A stretch of 64,000 nucleotides of DNA from Anthostomella pinea (taxonomy: Eukaryota; Ascomycota; Sordariomycetes; Xylariales; Xylariaceae): positions 4,030,001 through 4,094,000 of the forward strand of contig CAUWAG010000010.1 in the NCBI GenBank assembly GCA_963556695.1. Direction: 5' to 3'. Shown piece after piece: positions 32,480-44,200 of the stretch. Numbering within the stretch: the stretch's first letter is position 1; each line of letters begins with the position of its first letter. A program made the position numbers and the translations under genes. The notes under the pieces were generated by a model. The model had not been told where the DNA came from. It worked only from the letters and a program-made list of their open reading frames with translations, and ran no database searches.

Positions 32480-34806
32480 GAAGCAGCCCCACAGCCGTCA
32501 GCCGCCGAAATCCTGCTAGATATTCAGGTTCCGGATCTCGATTGGCTACACGGCAATGCCGATGGACCAACCCCAGATGAGCATGAAGTCGACGCCAGTA
32601 TTGTGCCTACTTGTGAAACCCATGATGAGGTTCGCGCCAATGGCGACAGTACAAATTCGGCGAGTCTTGGCGAAACCCAGGGGCACGGTAAGGGTGCGAT
32701 CTAGGACGAGGCACCCACGATGCCCACTGAAGTTTTGGTAGACTATGCGCGAAGAGCTCTTGCGCTCATGGCCGAATGGGGAATATGAAGCTCAAGCTGC
32801 TTGCTTTACGCAGCCTGACTGTAAAAGGATATCCCCCCATGTACTATACTGGATCGCGATAGAGGCATCACAAATGGATCTGATACCCCCCAATGCGCGA
32901 ATGTGACCGTGTGATAAAAGTGACCAGGTCACAGTTAGACGAACATGGAGCGCTGTGAACATCATTTGCGCGCGTAGGCATAGTTCTGGCAGGTGATCCC
33001 GCGTTGCACCATTTATGGCATAACAGCTTCGCCCATATGTGCTGAAGCGCACCCGTCCCGACGATACACACACACAGGGAATCTCGCGTTGATTATAACA
33101 GGGACTGAACCGCTGCAAAGCCCTTTGGCGCCGTATCGCCATTGCGTTAGGAGTATACATATCTTCAAAGGTAATCAGCCCAGAAATCACCAGCCCTGTC
33201 TTCTTGTAGTCCATCCACACGACTATCGCGTCAGTTGTGATAGCATTGCAATCAGGAATGGGTACACACAATCACCTCTAGGATTTCAGACATCTCTTGC
33301 CGGACCAGAGAAGAGTACCACGCCGGGTTCGTCCGTGTTCTGCCCGAGACGCACAAGAATCCGAGTTAATGAACCGTTGGGATGAGCTGTGCCACGGTAA
33401 CTATTCGTTAATGAGACTGGAGAGGCGCCATCGGAAGCATCACGCATAGGGAGATGTAGTTACCAAACGAGTAGGGCTGTTTGCGGTCAGCGCATTATCA
33501 TCTGTAAAGTATTTACTAGCCTGCTGCGTCGCAACGAGATAACGTCGCAACAACTTTACCCATGTGGAAATGCTATGAAGCTGGACATAACTTATGAGCT
33601 GGAAAGACGAAAACCTCAAAAGGCAGAAGGGAGAAGGGAACACTCGCGACGATTCTCGTGCTATGCTGTCTGCAGGTGTCAAATTGCAGGACCGAAGTGC
33701 CCCGGCCCGGTGAGATCCTTCCTCTTCCTCGGTCACGAGGGCTCCGGCCTGCCGCCTCCACAGCGGGCGACGACTAGGTATGCCGAGATCCATCTCCATC
33801 TCCATCTCCTGTCACGACTCACCGGTCCCTCATCGGCGATCGCTGACCAGTCTTCACCCGGACCTGGATTACCATTTTCGTCCACTTTCCCCGGCGAGGT
33901 TCTAACTCCTATAAGTTAGCATGCAACCTTACTCTTCTTCCCTGTTCAAGTGGCAACATCTGGTGTTCACGATCCCCACACGCTATCATATATGGCTCCC
34001 TGACACATGTTGCACCGCAGCCACCGGGACAGCTGCGGCCTGCGGGAGAGATCAGGCGACAGGTCAGCTGCAGGTTCAGAGAAATCTGGACACCGAATTG
34101 CTCACGAACGAACATGGGGTCTGATAAGTGATGACAGGCACCGCCATCCGCACGGACATCTGACCACGCGGCTATCCACAATACTGAGGATCTTGGTTCG
34201 GCTGTCCGAGCGCATATCCCAGAACCATGCTGCGCATGGACTTTGCCAGTTGCAGGGGTTTGAGGCTCCCGAGACAGTCGAGACTGTGAAGCTGGCAGGG
34301 GTTGCTGCTTCCCTGAAGTCTGTTTTCCCCATAATACCCTTCACCTGCAGCCAAGGGCACGTCGGGATCCTTACGGTTACTGCAACATCGATGATCGGTT
34401 GGCATCCGGACGGGTGTAACTTTATAGAGCTCCTACTATAGGGCCAGGAGGTGAGTGACTTTAGACACTCCGATACGGTACCTATAATACCCAAGCTCAC
34501 CGTCGGCAGCTTAGGCAACGTCCATTGAGCAGAGCAATAGGTTTATTGCAATCAAGCCTATAGGCTGCCGGCTGCTAACCAAATGCTGATTCTGATCGTT
34601 ACCTAGTACGCAGAGAGATGCCCCAATAATCTCAGACCCCCCGAGGGCCCCACGAGGGGCCGAAGTGCTCGGACACCAAGTTCATCGTGTTATGGAGACT
34701 TCACGGTGGTCACCCAAAGGATGGATCTGCATATATGGAAGGCGGTTGCCTTTCGCCCCGAGGCGGCTTCGCATGGGACCCCCCTATAAGTTACTAGACT
34801 TCATCC
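32480..34806. other. gene-poor interval after RPC4
   Basis: The first 222 bp continue the RPC4 frame as a coding-like open stretch without its own ATG. The rest has only short scattered frames. The 159-codon minus-strand frame at 33271-32792 starts with GTG, not ATG, and shows no recognisable motif. No element is recognised. Confidence 0.5.
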
Positions 34807-36367
34807 ATGGCGGCCCAAGATCCGCTTGCGCCGACAGACAGCAACGGCGCTGGTCTCGTCATCACTGCTGCTGTTATGCTTTCAGTGGCATGGCTTTCTG
34901 TCTTCCTGCGCTCATATGTCCGGGCCGTCTTGACGCAGGCGTTTCTGTGGGATGACTGGTTGATGCTGGCGGCTCAGGTAGGTTAGGAGCTTGTCGAACT
35001 TGGTGTTTTGGGGTGCGTTGTCTTGGGGTGCTTGCTAACCTCCAGTCCGAACAGGTCAACTTCACAGTCTCGTGCGCCTTCATTTTCAGCGGAGTTCGTT
35101 ACGGCGTGGGGAGGCACAACCTATCTCTCAGCCAGTTCGACGAGACCCAGGCCCTGAAATACCAGGCCCTAGCGACGGCCACCTACGTGCTCAACATGTG
35201 GCTGATAAAACTGAGCATCGGGATCTTCCTGCTCCGTTTCGCCGTTCACAAGCGGTACAGGTACACCCTTTACATCAGCATAGTCGTCGTCGGCATCTGG
35301 AGCCTGGTCCTGTTCTTCTGGAATATCTTCCAGTGCAACCCGGTCCCGGCGCAATGGGACTACACCATTCTGGAAACAGACTCGAGTGCTCATTGCGCCT
35401 CGGTGGACGACGTCATCCACGCTGCGTACGCCCTCAGCACGATGACCATCCTGTCCGACTGGCTCTATGCGCTCTTGCCGATCCCCCTGATCTGGTCACT
35501 CAAGATGACGGCTCAGGCAAAGTTGACCGTGATTCTTATCCTGGGCCTTGGAATTTTCGCCAGCATTGCGACGCTCGTACGGTTGAAATTCCTCTCTGAC
35601 CTCGCGGATACCTCGGACATACTATGTAGGTCGCGGTTTTCTTCTTCTTCTTCTTCTTCTTCAGGGTGGCGCCTCGATCAGCAGGCTCGTGTTCTTCCGC
35701 CCCCCACCTGATCTACGAAATCGTTACGGTGGATGTTAATGCCCTTATCCACGCAGTCGCCGGCACCGACGCTATGATATGGACGTTGGTCGAGCCCGGA
35801 GTAGCAATCGCCGCGGCAAGTCTCGTCACCATCCGCCCGCTGCTGCGTCGGCTGAAGGTGAAGGGCTTCGTGTCGACCGAGAAGACCTCGCGAACAGGTC
35901 CTTTCAGTCGCAATAACCGCAGCTCACGCGCCGGACGCCGCTCGAGCAAAATGCCCGGGTTCGGGTCGGAAGACCGCACCATGCAGTTCGACATGGAACT
36001 AGGCCACACGGAACGCGACAGACCCCAGTCGACCGATCCTATGACGTGGACGGATAATAACAGCGCCCAGTCGAAGGAAGCCGCAAGGGGCGAGGAACAA
36101 AACACAGAAGGGGATTCGGCGACGCATCTAGACAGGGGTTCCCGCAGGATAGAGATCAGGCGGGGCGAGGCGTTCACCGTGGACGGCCTCGCCTCGCCGC
36201 CACCAGTGCAAGGAGGAGCACACAACGGGCTCCGCGGGGCTTGGTTCGAGCAGGATTCTCCGAACAGCTCTTCGGTGGAGCTGGAGACGATGGCGTCTCC
36301 GGTAGACGACGAGGGCAGTAGTCCGACGGGGCTCACGCCCCCGTACCGACAGGCGTACCAGCGGTGA
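34807..36367 (+). CDS. seven-transmembrane fungal rhodopsin-domain protein
   Basis: The gene encodes a 450-aa integral membrane protein of the large fungal rhodopsin-domain (SAT4/PTH11-related) family, whose members are mostly orphan receptors. Exons are 34807-34977, 35055-35625 and 35757-36367; introns are 77 and 131 bp. The second intron holds a (TTC)n tract and is placed so that the join reads SDILFAGTDAMIWTLVEPGV, a conserved block of the family. Seven hydrophobic segments are visible, beginning with LVITAAVMLSVAWLSVFLR and ending with WTLVEPGVAIAAASLVTIRP. Typical motifs include LWDDWLML after TM1, FLWNIFQCNPV-like FFWNIFQCNPVPAQWD, and the Cys pair CNPV/HCAS. The last 150 residues are hydrophilic and Ser/Arg-rich, a cytoplasmic tail. 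No ligand can be inferred. There is no CFEM domain at the N terminus, unlike classical PTH11. Confidence 0.85.
35639..35662. repeat. (TTC)n microsatellite in intron
   Basis: About seven TTC units lie inside the second intron of the rhodopsin-domain gene. Confidence 0.85.
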
Positions 36368-38036
36368 CATACGCGGTTGAGATCGGATCGAATGGGATGG
36401 AACCTGGGAATAGATAATATATATACCCTGCAATGCATGCACTTAGCCCTCATAAGTCTCCGTACGCGCACGTTGATTAGATTCCAGATCACCCGTGAAG
36501 AATTTGAAAGACTGGAATAAGCTTACAGGAATAAGCAGCTCTGATATTATGTACTACTTTTAAGGCTTATGTCAGTGTGCTTATTCTAATTGCGATTATT
36601 ATATCGTCGTTTGCTGGACTGGTAGTGGTGTACGGAGACTTACGAGGGCTGAGTGTAGCTGAAAACCCCATGCGCCCCCTAATCACGATGCTGAGTATTC
36701 AGTGACACCGTTATATTCGTGCAGTAGGGTATAGTTACACTTAGAAGTAGGTGACAATAACGATATAACTAAGCTATTGCGTTAAATATTCCTACACCGC
36801 AGCGGTCATATCGGCCCGTGGTTGATGTATCTCTGTATACTAAAAATCTGGCAAGGTGCGCAAAGGGAGAATAACATTTAACATTGGTTGATCGGAGCCG
36901 CGTCAGCACGAATCGATTGGTGGCTTTTGAGCTCCATCACTGTTTCGTTGAGCCGGGTTTCTGAGTGTGGTTGAATTAAAGATCAAGAATAAAGGGACTG
37001 CCTGTGGCTTTACTTGGGGAGTGTACCGTCAGTGTAGGGGACTCCCAGTACGCAGGACTCTATGAGGACAGACCAAAGGGTACGATCCAGACACATGATT
37101 TCATTGCACAATGTTATTCCAATAGGAGAAGTCAGACTTAGCTAGAAAGCTATAGCGTCAACCGGGACGTTGCAATACTTGTGAGTACTCCAGGTGCGAG
37201 AGGCTATTGGTTTCGGAGTATGATGGCATCAATCTGCCTTCGCAGCCCACGATATGTACCTGGTGCGCCTTTCTGAGTGTACTGGAACTCATGGCCTGCT
37301 CGTCGGTGGGCATACCATCCCTATCTGTGCTGCCAATATCGGCACAGCTCTATGTCGTATTCAAGCTCTGACCCAGACGTGACCATGGTGGTAATCGTTC
37401 TATAAGATTGACGACTCAGAAAGACTAAGCCCAAGGGCTACTTCACATCGCACATCAAGGTAGCATCGGCCCTTGCTAATGTCCACAGCGGAATCGGCGG
37501 CTCAGGATGTCCAAGAAAGCTTAGTCCCCCCTGATTGTCGCTGATGCTACGGTACCGCCTGCGACGGACGTGATATCGGCCGGCCGACACTCGCTCATCT
37601 CGAGTCGGTAGCTCACATGTGGCATTCCACGCCCGCCGTTTTTAATTAGAGAGATTCGTTATGATCTCATTTCTGTGTGCTTCTCGGGTCTCGAGTGAGG
37701 ATATTCGACAACAAACCTGGTTGAAGCAAGAAACGATGCTGACTAATGGACCGTGCGGGTTTAACCGCTCCTACCGGTGCTCGGCAGCGGTCAATAAAAC
37801 GACGCAACGACCGGAATGGGAACGAGGACTACTTCTCGCGCCGGCGCTTACGGGGTTTCTCCGGACATGAGACTCATCAATGCTCCGGAAATTATAGCAC
37901 CCAACATGAGCATCCCTCCCATTCGATGAGCAGTAGTGGATGCAATCGCGTATGAATGAGTAAGGGGCCGCACCACCGGCTCAACTGATCCAGATATCGG
38001 ATCGTAGCAATAGGGAACAAGTGGCTACCATCAAAT
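36368..38036. other. gene-poor interval
   Basis: This sequence is AT-richer than its neighbours (about 36370-37150). Only short frames are seen and no recognisable element. Confidence 0.5.
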
Positions 38037-39097
38037 ATGGCTTCGTCGCTCAAATACACACTCCACCACTATGGCGAAGAGAACGAGCTCCAGCGTCTGG
38101 GGGTGTGGGAGGTAGACATAGCCGACAAGAGCAAATACTGGATCATGTGAGGGAGACCTATATACCCACATCACGACCCCCTTTCTATCCCATACGAACA
38201 GAATCCCACCCCAAGGAGAATTACACTCACACAAACAACAGCTACATCCACGGCGGCGCATGGCGCGACCCGCGCATCAAGCACGAGAGCTTCGCGCCCA
38301 GCATAGACGCCGTGCTAGCCGACGACCCAGACCCCAACACCCACAGGAGCAATAGCACGATCAACCGCACAGCCGCCTTCGCATCCCTCGACTACCGCCT
38401 CAGCCCGCACCCAGACTTCCCACAGGATCCGGCCACGACGCCGCCGGCGCAGTATCCCGGCGTGCGGCACCCGGACCACCTGGACGACGTGCCCGCCGCG
38501 CTGGCGTTCCTGCAGCGCCGCTACGGCTTTGGCGTCCGCTACGTGCTTGTCGGGCATTCGGCCGGTGCATGTATGGCGCTGCAGCTGCTCGGCACGGCTC
38601 CGTTGCCGGCGTCTTCGTCAGACGGCTTGAGTGATGATGATGATAACGATGATGACGGCAAACCGCATCTCATTCTACCCCAGGCCATCGTCTGCTTCGA
38701 GGGCATCTACGACTTCGCGGGCCTCAACGCGCGCTTCGACGGTGCCTACGCCGGGTTTATGTCGGGCGCGTTCGGGAACCCGGAGGACTGGAATGCGGCG
38801 GCGCCGGTTACGCTTACCGGAAATTATCGCGATAGGTGGCAGGGCGGAGGCAAAGATGAAAGTGGAGGCGGGGATGGGGATGGGGGCGGAGGCAATAGGG
38901 TAGCCCTGCTGGCGTGGTCGCCTGACGATACGCTGGTCGACGAGCCCGAGGTGGACGCCATGGCGCGGCGGCTCGGGGCCGACGGGGTGGCGGGAGTCGT
39001 GGTGATGAAGGATCTTGAGGGTGATCATGATGAGATCTGGGAGAAGGGGGATGGCGTGGCGAGGATGATGCGGGTGGTATTTGGGAAGTTGGTGTGA
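38037..39097 (+). CDS. kynurenine formamidase-like alpha/beta hydrolase
   Basis: The gene encodes a 321-aa alpha/beta hydrolase of the arylformamidase (Bna7) type, which converts N-formylkynurenine to kynurenine in tryptophan breakdown and NAD synthesis. Exon 1 is 38037-38146 and exon 2 is 38242-39097; the 95-bp intron (GTGAGG, CAACAG) joins KYWI/IYIHGGAWRDP. The oxyanion motif HGGAW is at about residues 39-43. The nucleophile elbow GHSAGA is near 140-145. The acid is probably Asp in SPDDTLVDEPE (about 263) and the base His in EGDHDEIWEKG (about 297). Thus a full catalytic triad is present. An Asp-rich insertion (DGLSDDDDNDDDGK, about 165-180) and a Gly-rich loop before the acid residue are unusual low-complexity additions. 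The exact substrate is inferred from family only. Confidence 0.85.
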
Positions 39098-39536
39098 GGG
39101 GAACCAGGCAGGCAGTTTGTGTGAGTCTATGGCAACAGACATGCGACAGGCTGTTACGATCTTGACCTGCAGCATCAATGCTAGTGTAAGCACCCATCGA
39201 GCCGATGTTGCCTCACCCATCAAGACCACGAGCTATTACATCAACTACGACGCTCACGGACGAGTGGCCACACCGGCACACAGATCATCATACGAATGCA
39301 GACAAGGAACAAGGCCTTCAACAGGAAGTAATGAAGAGCCCACGCTCGTATCAATTCCAAGAACTTTATCGGGGACGACATCATCCTCGGTCTCAGGTAC
39401 TACCGGCTCGAGCTCGTCAAGCCTCGCGGTCCTCTTCCGTCATCTCATCCATCCCCCCCACCCTCCTAATTCCGGCGCTCTGTGCGAGCCCGGATAGGCC
39501 GCGCGCTTTCTTGTTAATGACCATTTTTGGCATGTC
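39098..39536. other. intergenic
   Basis: The interval lies between two converging genes. Frames within it are short and no element is seen. Confidence 0.5.
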
Positions 39537-39881
39537 TTATCGCGCCTTGTGAGTGTCGTCGCACTTTTTCAAGTCCGCGTCCAGATCTTTCTGAAGTGTC
39601 TTTATCTCGTCCTTGTGGTCATGCTGCCAATCTGGGAGACCGACCGGGTGTTCGGAAATAATTTGTCCGAGTTTCTTTTCATAGGCATTGTCATAATTAT
39701 CGAGCGCTTTTTGAACGCACTCCGTGTGGGCCTTGACGATATCCGCTTTTAACCTCTCCTTCGTATATTGAGGGATGCCGCGCGCTTCGTTGTCCCGGAC
39801 ACCTGGACCGCCCGAGCTGATTATAGCGGCATGGGCGCCGACGAGCGCGGTTGTGGCGATTAGAAGAATGCGAATCTGCAT
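39537..39881 (-). CDS. small secreted protein (candidate effector-like)
   Basis: The gene encodes a 114-aa protein with a clear signal peptide (MQIRILLIATTALVGAHAA, residues 1-19) and no further membrane segment. The mature part is charged and helical, with just two cysteines, in HTECVQKA and LKKCDDTHK, which could form one disulfide. The frame is open upstream to 39959 with non-ATG codons, but the ATG at 39881 places the hydrophobic segment exactly at the N terminus. I know no named family. A broken paralogue lies at 48706-49045 on the same strand, on the other side of the retrotransposon. Their C-terminal parts align well (HKDEIKTLQKDLDADLKKCD against NKDRLKEIKGDLVESLDDCE). Confidence 0.7.
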   Translation of the reverse strand: MQIRILLIATTALVGAHAAIISSGGPGVRDNEARGIPQYTKERLKADIVKAHTECVQKALDNYDNAYEKKLGQIISEHPVGLPDWQHDHKDEIKTLQKDLDADLKKCDDTHKAR

Positions 39882-40761
39882 GTTGACGGGTGGGCTTGCA
39901 AGTAGGGTTGGTTGAGTATGGAGGTAGTCTTGGATAGAAGGTGAAGATAGCTCGCTCAACTACTAGTAAGATGCAAGTAATTCATACGTGCTCTTATATT
40001 GGGCTGCTTCGTTTACCAGGGTCTGCACGGCGCCGGGTTAGGATCCCTTCAGGCAGAATTATATTATTATACCGGCGGCGATGCCGGGACACCTATTCTC
40101 GTGATCCACTAGGAATCAGTCGTGTGGGTTAAGCGGAGACAGGTGTTGGAAGGTTCGCCCCTTTGTATCTATAAATACTGAACTTTAAGAAGCTACATCA
40201 TGGTCTCCAATCAATATATCTATAAATATTCTGATCGTTATATACACCGAAGCTGCGTCATGGTCCCATTCAACCTACCGAAACCATGTCCTGCAATCCC
40301 GAGTCGTCCCATCATGTCACCGTACCAAGCAAAACAGCAGAATTTTTTTGGGACTTGTTGCCTGCCTGTTATTCTGATGCTTGGACGCCACCGTCTGGTG
40401 CCGCCGTTCCAGTCCGTCATCCAAGTCCGCTCCGCTCCATCCGTACCTCGAAGATCGGCGTCCCTTTCCCGAAGCCTAGATCGACGTGATGTTTTCCCTT
40501 GCGGTATCGTGTTGAATGGCGCGCAAGCCACCGTGGCGTTAAGAGAGGTGGCAGTGCACCAACAAGGCCAATAGGGCATTTTTAGGCCACTTAGCCCACA
40601 GCAGGATTTTCACACAGACACAGCAACAAGGCTGATTACACCAGAATATATGTTTTCACCCATCTAAAAGCCCGCATGCTCTGTTTGACATATCGCGTTC
40701 AAAAATAGCTGACGTCCACAGTGTGCATTCCACAGATCCCCGCCGCTGTTTTACGTCCGCA
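39882..40761. other. intergenic, AT-rich with a diverged duplication
   Basis: A diverged tandem duplication of about 50 bp lies at 40163-40275: each unit has tatctataaata near its start and gaagct(a/g)c(a/g)tcatggtc near its end. No gene is recognised. Confidence 0.5.
40163..40275. repeat. diverged tandem duplication of about 50-60 bp
   Basis: Two units share tatctataaata...gaagct.c.tcatggtc.c..tcaa, with mismatches in between and a slightly longer second unit. Confidence 0.65.
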
Positions 40762-40978
40762 TCATCGCGTAGCACGGCGCTGGGCGGGAAGTCCGACGAC
40801 CCGTACGAAGGTCATCACAACACCACGCTGCCCGGACGTTCCGAGCACCAGCATGTTTCTTATGTCCTCGACGTCGTCGGCAGGGACAAGGTCATGAGTA
40901 CTGGCCGTCCCCGTGCTCGACATGTTTGCCCTCACGCCAAGCTTCTGGCAGGTTGTGTATCCAGGATTCAGCTCCTCG
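40762..40978 (-). pseudogene. unidentified coding-like sequence interrupted by the retrotransposon (downstream part)
   Basis: When the 6852-bp retrotransposon and one copy of its 5-bp duplication are removed, the minus strand reads without a stop for about 91 codons from 47894 through the insertion point to a TGA at 40762. The downstream part includes LNPGYTTCQKLGVRANMSST and DDVEDIRNMLVLGTSGQRGV. Third codon positions are rich in G and C. The family is not recognised, and the opposite strand is also open here, so the coding call is tentative. Confidence 0.4.
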
Positions 40979-41110
40979 TGTCAGAAGGCGAACCATATGG
41001 GGGGGTAAAGATGTATGTTGTTCTGCAGAGGGCTACAATACTAATCAGGCCTGGGGGCCATGTATATGTACATGAATGGTTCCTTTGTTCCCAAGATGTG
41101 CTTCCTGACA
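40979..41110 (-). repeat. 3' LTR of the Ty3/gypsy element
   Basis: 132 bp, ends TGTCAG...CTGACA. It is 130/132 identical to the copy at 47699-47830 by direct comparison. Confidence 0.95.
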
Positions 41111-41114
41111 GTAC

Positions 41115-41125
41115 TCCCCTCTTCC
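41115..41125 (-). promoter_or_regulatory. polypurine tract for plus-strand priming
   Basis: On the sense (minus) strand the sequence GGAAGAGGGGA lies 4 nt before the 3' LTR, where Ty3/gypsy elements have their plus-strand primer. Confidence 0.7.
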
Positions 41126-41205
41126 AAACCTCATTTGACCATAAATGAGGCGATTCAGACGTCAAAATCAGTGTCATCGTCGCTTTTAGCGGAGTTTTCA
41201 CCTAA

Positions 41206-44200
41206 TCAATCCGAATCGTTATCACTTAACTCTGATTCATTCCCAGCCTTTCTTTCATGCCAGTCCCTTTGCTCGAGGGCTTTCTTCTTGTGATACCACC
41301 ATGGGGGTCCTGGTTTACCCTTGTTCATGCGGTGGAACTCGTGAATAATCCAGTGACATCTTTGGAGGTTGCGAGCAGGTTGCCACGATGTGGTCCCATC
41401 CCGCCACTCGATCCGGTACTGGAGACCTTCCTTCTCATCCAGAAAGCTATCAGTTATTCTGTTGAACACCCACTTCCTCTGGAGGCGTCCCCTGTCGTCT
41501 GGGACGATGATGAGGCCCTTCTGGTCGTCCTGGGAGTCCTTGTTAATCTCGACTTGTTCTTGGGTCCTCGGCTTCTCAACGGGTCGCAAAAGTGAATGGT
41601 GGAACACAGGGAAGATACTGTTGAATTGTCCATCAAGCTCGAGAGCACATGCTCGTTTGTACGTTCGTGATACCGCGAATGGACCTAGCCACTTGTTGCT
41701 CAACTTCCTAGACGGTCTTTGTGTGACGATATTCTCAGAGCTCAGCCATACCATGTCCCCTACCTCGTACACGGGGGTGTCACCGCGTTTAATGTTTGAA
41801 TAGTGCGCGTGATCTTCCTGTGCCTTAGCCATATTATGACAGAGTTCTTTGAGCAAGTCCTTCATAAGCTCGGCGTGCTTGTCAGCTTTGTCCCATTCCC
41901 GCGTCTCGTCACTGGTCAAGTTCGGGGGCCTTGGTGAGGGAGGCTCGATGCCGATCCATGGGTTCCATCCGTAGTTGGCGAAGAACGGGGAAAACTTCGT
42001 AGTACTAGAGACGGCATTGTTTGAAGCAAACTCCGTGAGAGGCAAGTGGTCTACCCAATCGTCCTGATCAAGCGAGATGTAGATACGGAGGTACTGCTCT
42101 AGCACGGCATTCAAGATCTCTGTCTGCCCGTTCGTGGAGGGATGATACGCGGACAAGGGTTTCAGCCTGGAGCCCAGGCGCTCTGTCAAACAGTGCCAAA
42201 AGTGTGAAACAAATTGTGATCCCCTATCAGAAGTGATAAGCTCGGGGGCGCCGTGGAGTGAAAACACCCTGTTGACAAACGCGTCGACCATCGTATCGAC
42301 GTCCAGCTTGTCGATAGGTATGAAGTGACGCATCTTCGCCAGGCGGTCAACTATTACGAGGATGTGACTGTAGATGACTCCGTGCCGCGTGCATTCAGGT
42401 AAGCCGGTAATGTAATCAAAAGAAATATTTGCCCAGGGTCTGAAAGGTACCATCAAACTATGTAAAAGCCCTTAAGGGCTCTGCTTCAGTCCTTTCGCAC
42501 GTCGGCAGATATGGCAGGCTCCGACAAAGCCTCCGATCTCCGCGTACATCCTTGGCCACCAGTAGTCACGTCTGATCAGCTCGATAGTCTTTGCTTCTCC
42601 TTGATGACCACTGGCAGGTAGCGCGTGCATGCAATATTAGATCTGGGAACACAGGTGATCGTTTTTGGGGACGAAGAGCTTGTTTTCATAAAAAACACGG
42701 CCATCTCGTAACTCGCAGTCGCCGAAAGGTATATTTATGAATCGCTTCATAACCTCAGGCCACCTCCTCGAACGCAACAAGGCCTTCACGACCTTCTTTG
42801 TCATTGGATCTGTGCTGTATGCTGCCTTGATAAGGTCGTCGAGGTCCTCGGAAATATCAATCACACAGAGGCGTTCGGCCATCCCTGGAGATATACGCGC
42901 TTCCGGGAGGAGTATCTGCTGCCTCGCTGCGACTCGTGAGTCAGTGGTATCATTCTTTGAAGTCGGGGTGTCCCCAGGTCTTTGGCTCAGGGTATCTGGT
43001 TTGACAGATTGCTTGCCGCTTTTGTAGACAATCTGGAAGTTGAATTGGCTGAGGAACTCCGCCCAATGGGCCTGCCTTTGAGTCAGGAGCTTGGTTGACA
43101 TAAAGTACTGCAGGTTCTTGTGATTCGTAACTATCTTAAACAGCTCATCAGAGCCCTGGAGTTCGGGTCGCCACTCTTCGAGAGACTTGATTATCGCCAG
43201 CAACTCCTTGTCGTATATCTCGTAATTCGCTTCAGCTGGCGTGTGCTTGGACGAGCAGAAGTCAACGGGGTGCAACTCTCCTTCGTCATCATATTGAGAT
43301 ATCACTCCCCCGATTGCCCAGTCAGAGGCATCCGTCTCGACTACTGTTCGTCTCACGGGATTGAAGTGCGAGAGGACTGAGGCGCGTGTGAACGACTCTT
43401 TGAGCTTCTGAAACGACGATTGGCAGGTGCTATCCCATTCCCAACGTTCGGACCTCTTGAGGAGACCCGTGTGAGGCCTTACTATTGATGAAAAGCTTTG
43501 AATAAACCTATAAAATTTCGCGAAATCAAGGAACCTCTGAAGGTCCCTAATATTGAGAAGGCTCTCCTAATCGAGCAGTGCTCCCACCTTGTCGGGGTCC
43601 ATGCCGATGCCATCGGTTGAGATGATGAGGCCGAGATACTTGGTTTTGGTGGTGTGGAAGTCGCACTTGTTAATATCTACCTGGAGGCCTGCTCCTCTCA
43701 AAGCCTCTAGGACCTTCCGAACGTGCTCTTTGTGATCCTTCAGGTTCCTGGAGTAAATGAGGATATCATTGAGGTAAGTGGAGACGAATCGATCAAGGAA
43801 CTCATATAGTGTATCGTTGATGTAATGCTGGAAGGTCGATAGTGCGTTGCAGAGACCAAAGAGGGTCACAAGGGTCTCGTACAGACCGAATCTGGTGATG
43901 AATGCCGTCTTCCATTCATCTCCCTCCGCGATCCGTATCCTGTTGAACGCTGCGATTATATCAAGCTTGGAAAACACCTTGGATATGCATAGGGCGTCGA
44001 GAGTCTCACAGATGAGGGGGAGAGGGTATCTGTTCTTGATAGTGACGTTATTGAGGCCGCGATAGTCAACGCAGACTCATACGCCGCCGCCCGGCTTACG
44101 CGCCAGGAGCAGAGGCGCCGCGGATCGGGATTGGGAGGGATGGATGAAGCCTTTCTATATGTTATCGCCGAGATACTTCTTCACGACTCGGAGTTTTGAT

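Noticed and set aside
32792..33271. 159-codon minus-strand frame as a gene
   Set aside because: It has no ATG at its start, no recognisable motif and no splice context.
35713..36492. 259-codon minus-strand frame over the rhodopsin-domain gene
   Set aside because: Antisense shadow of the hydrophilic tail exon; no motif, and the sense exon completes a conserved family block.
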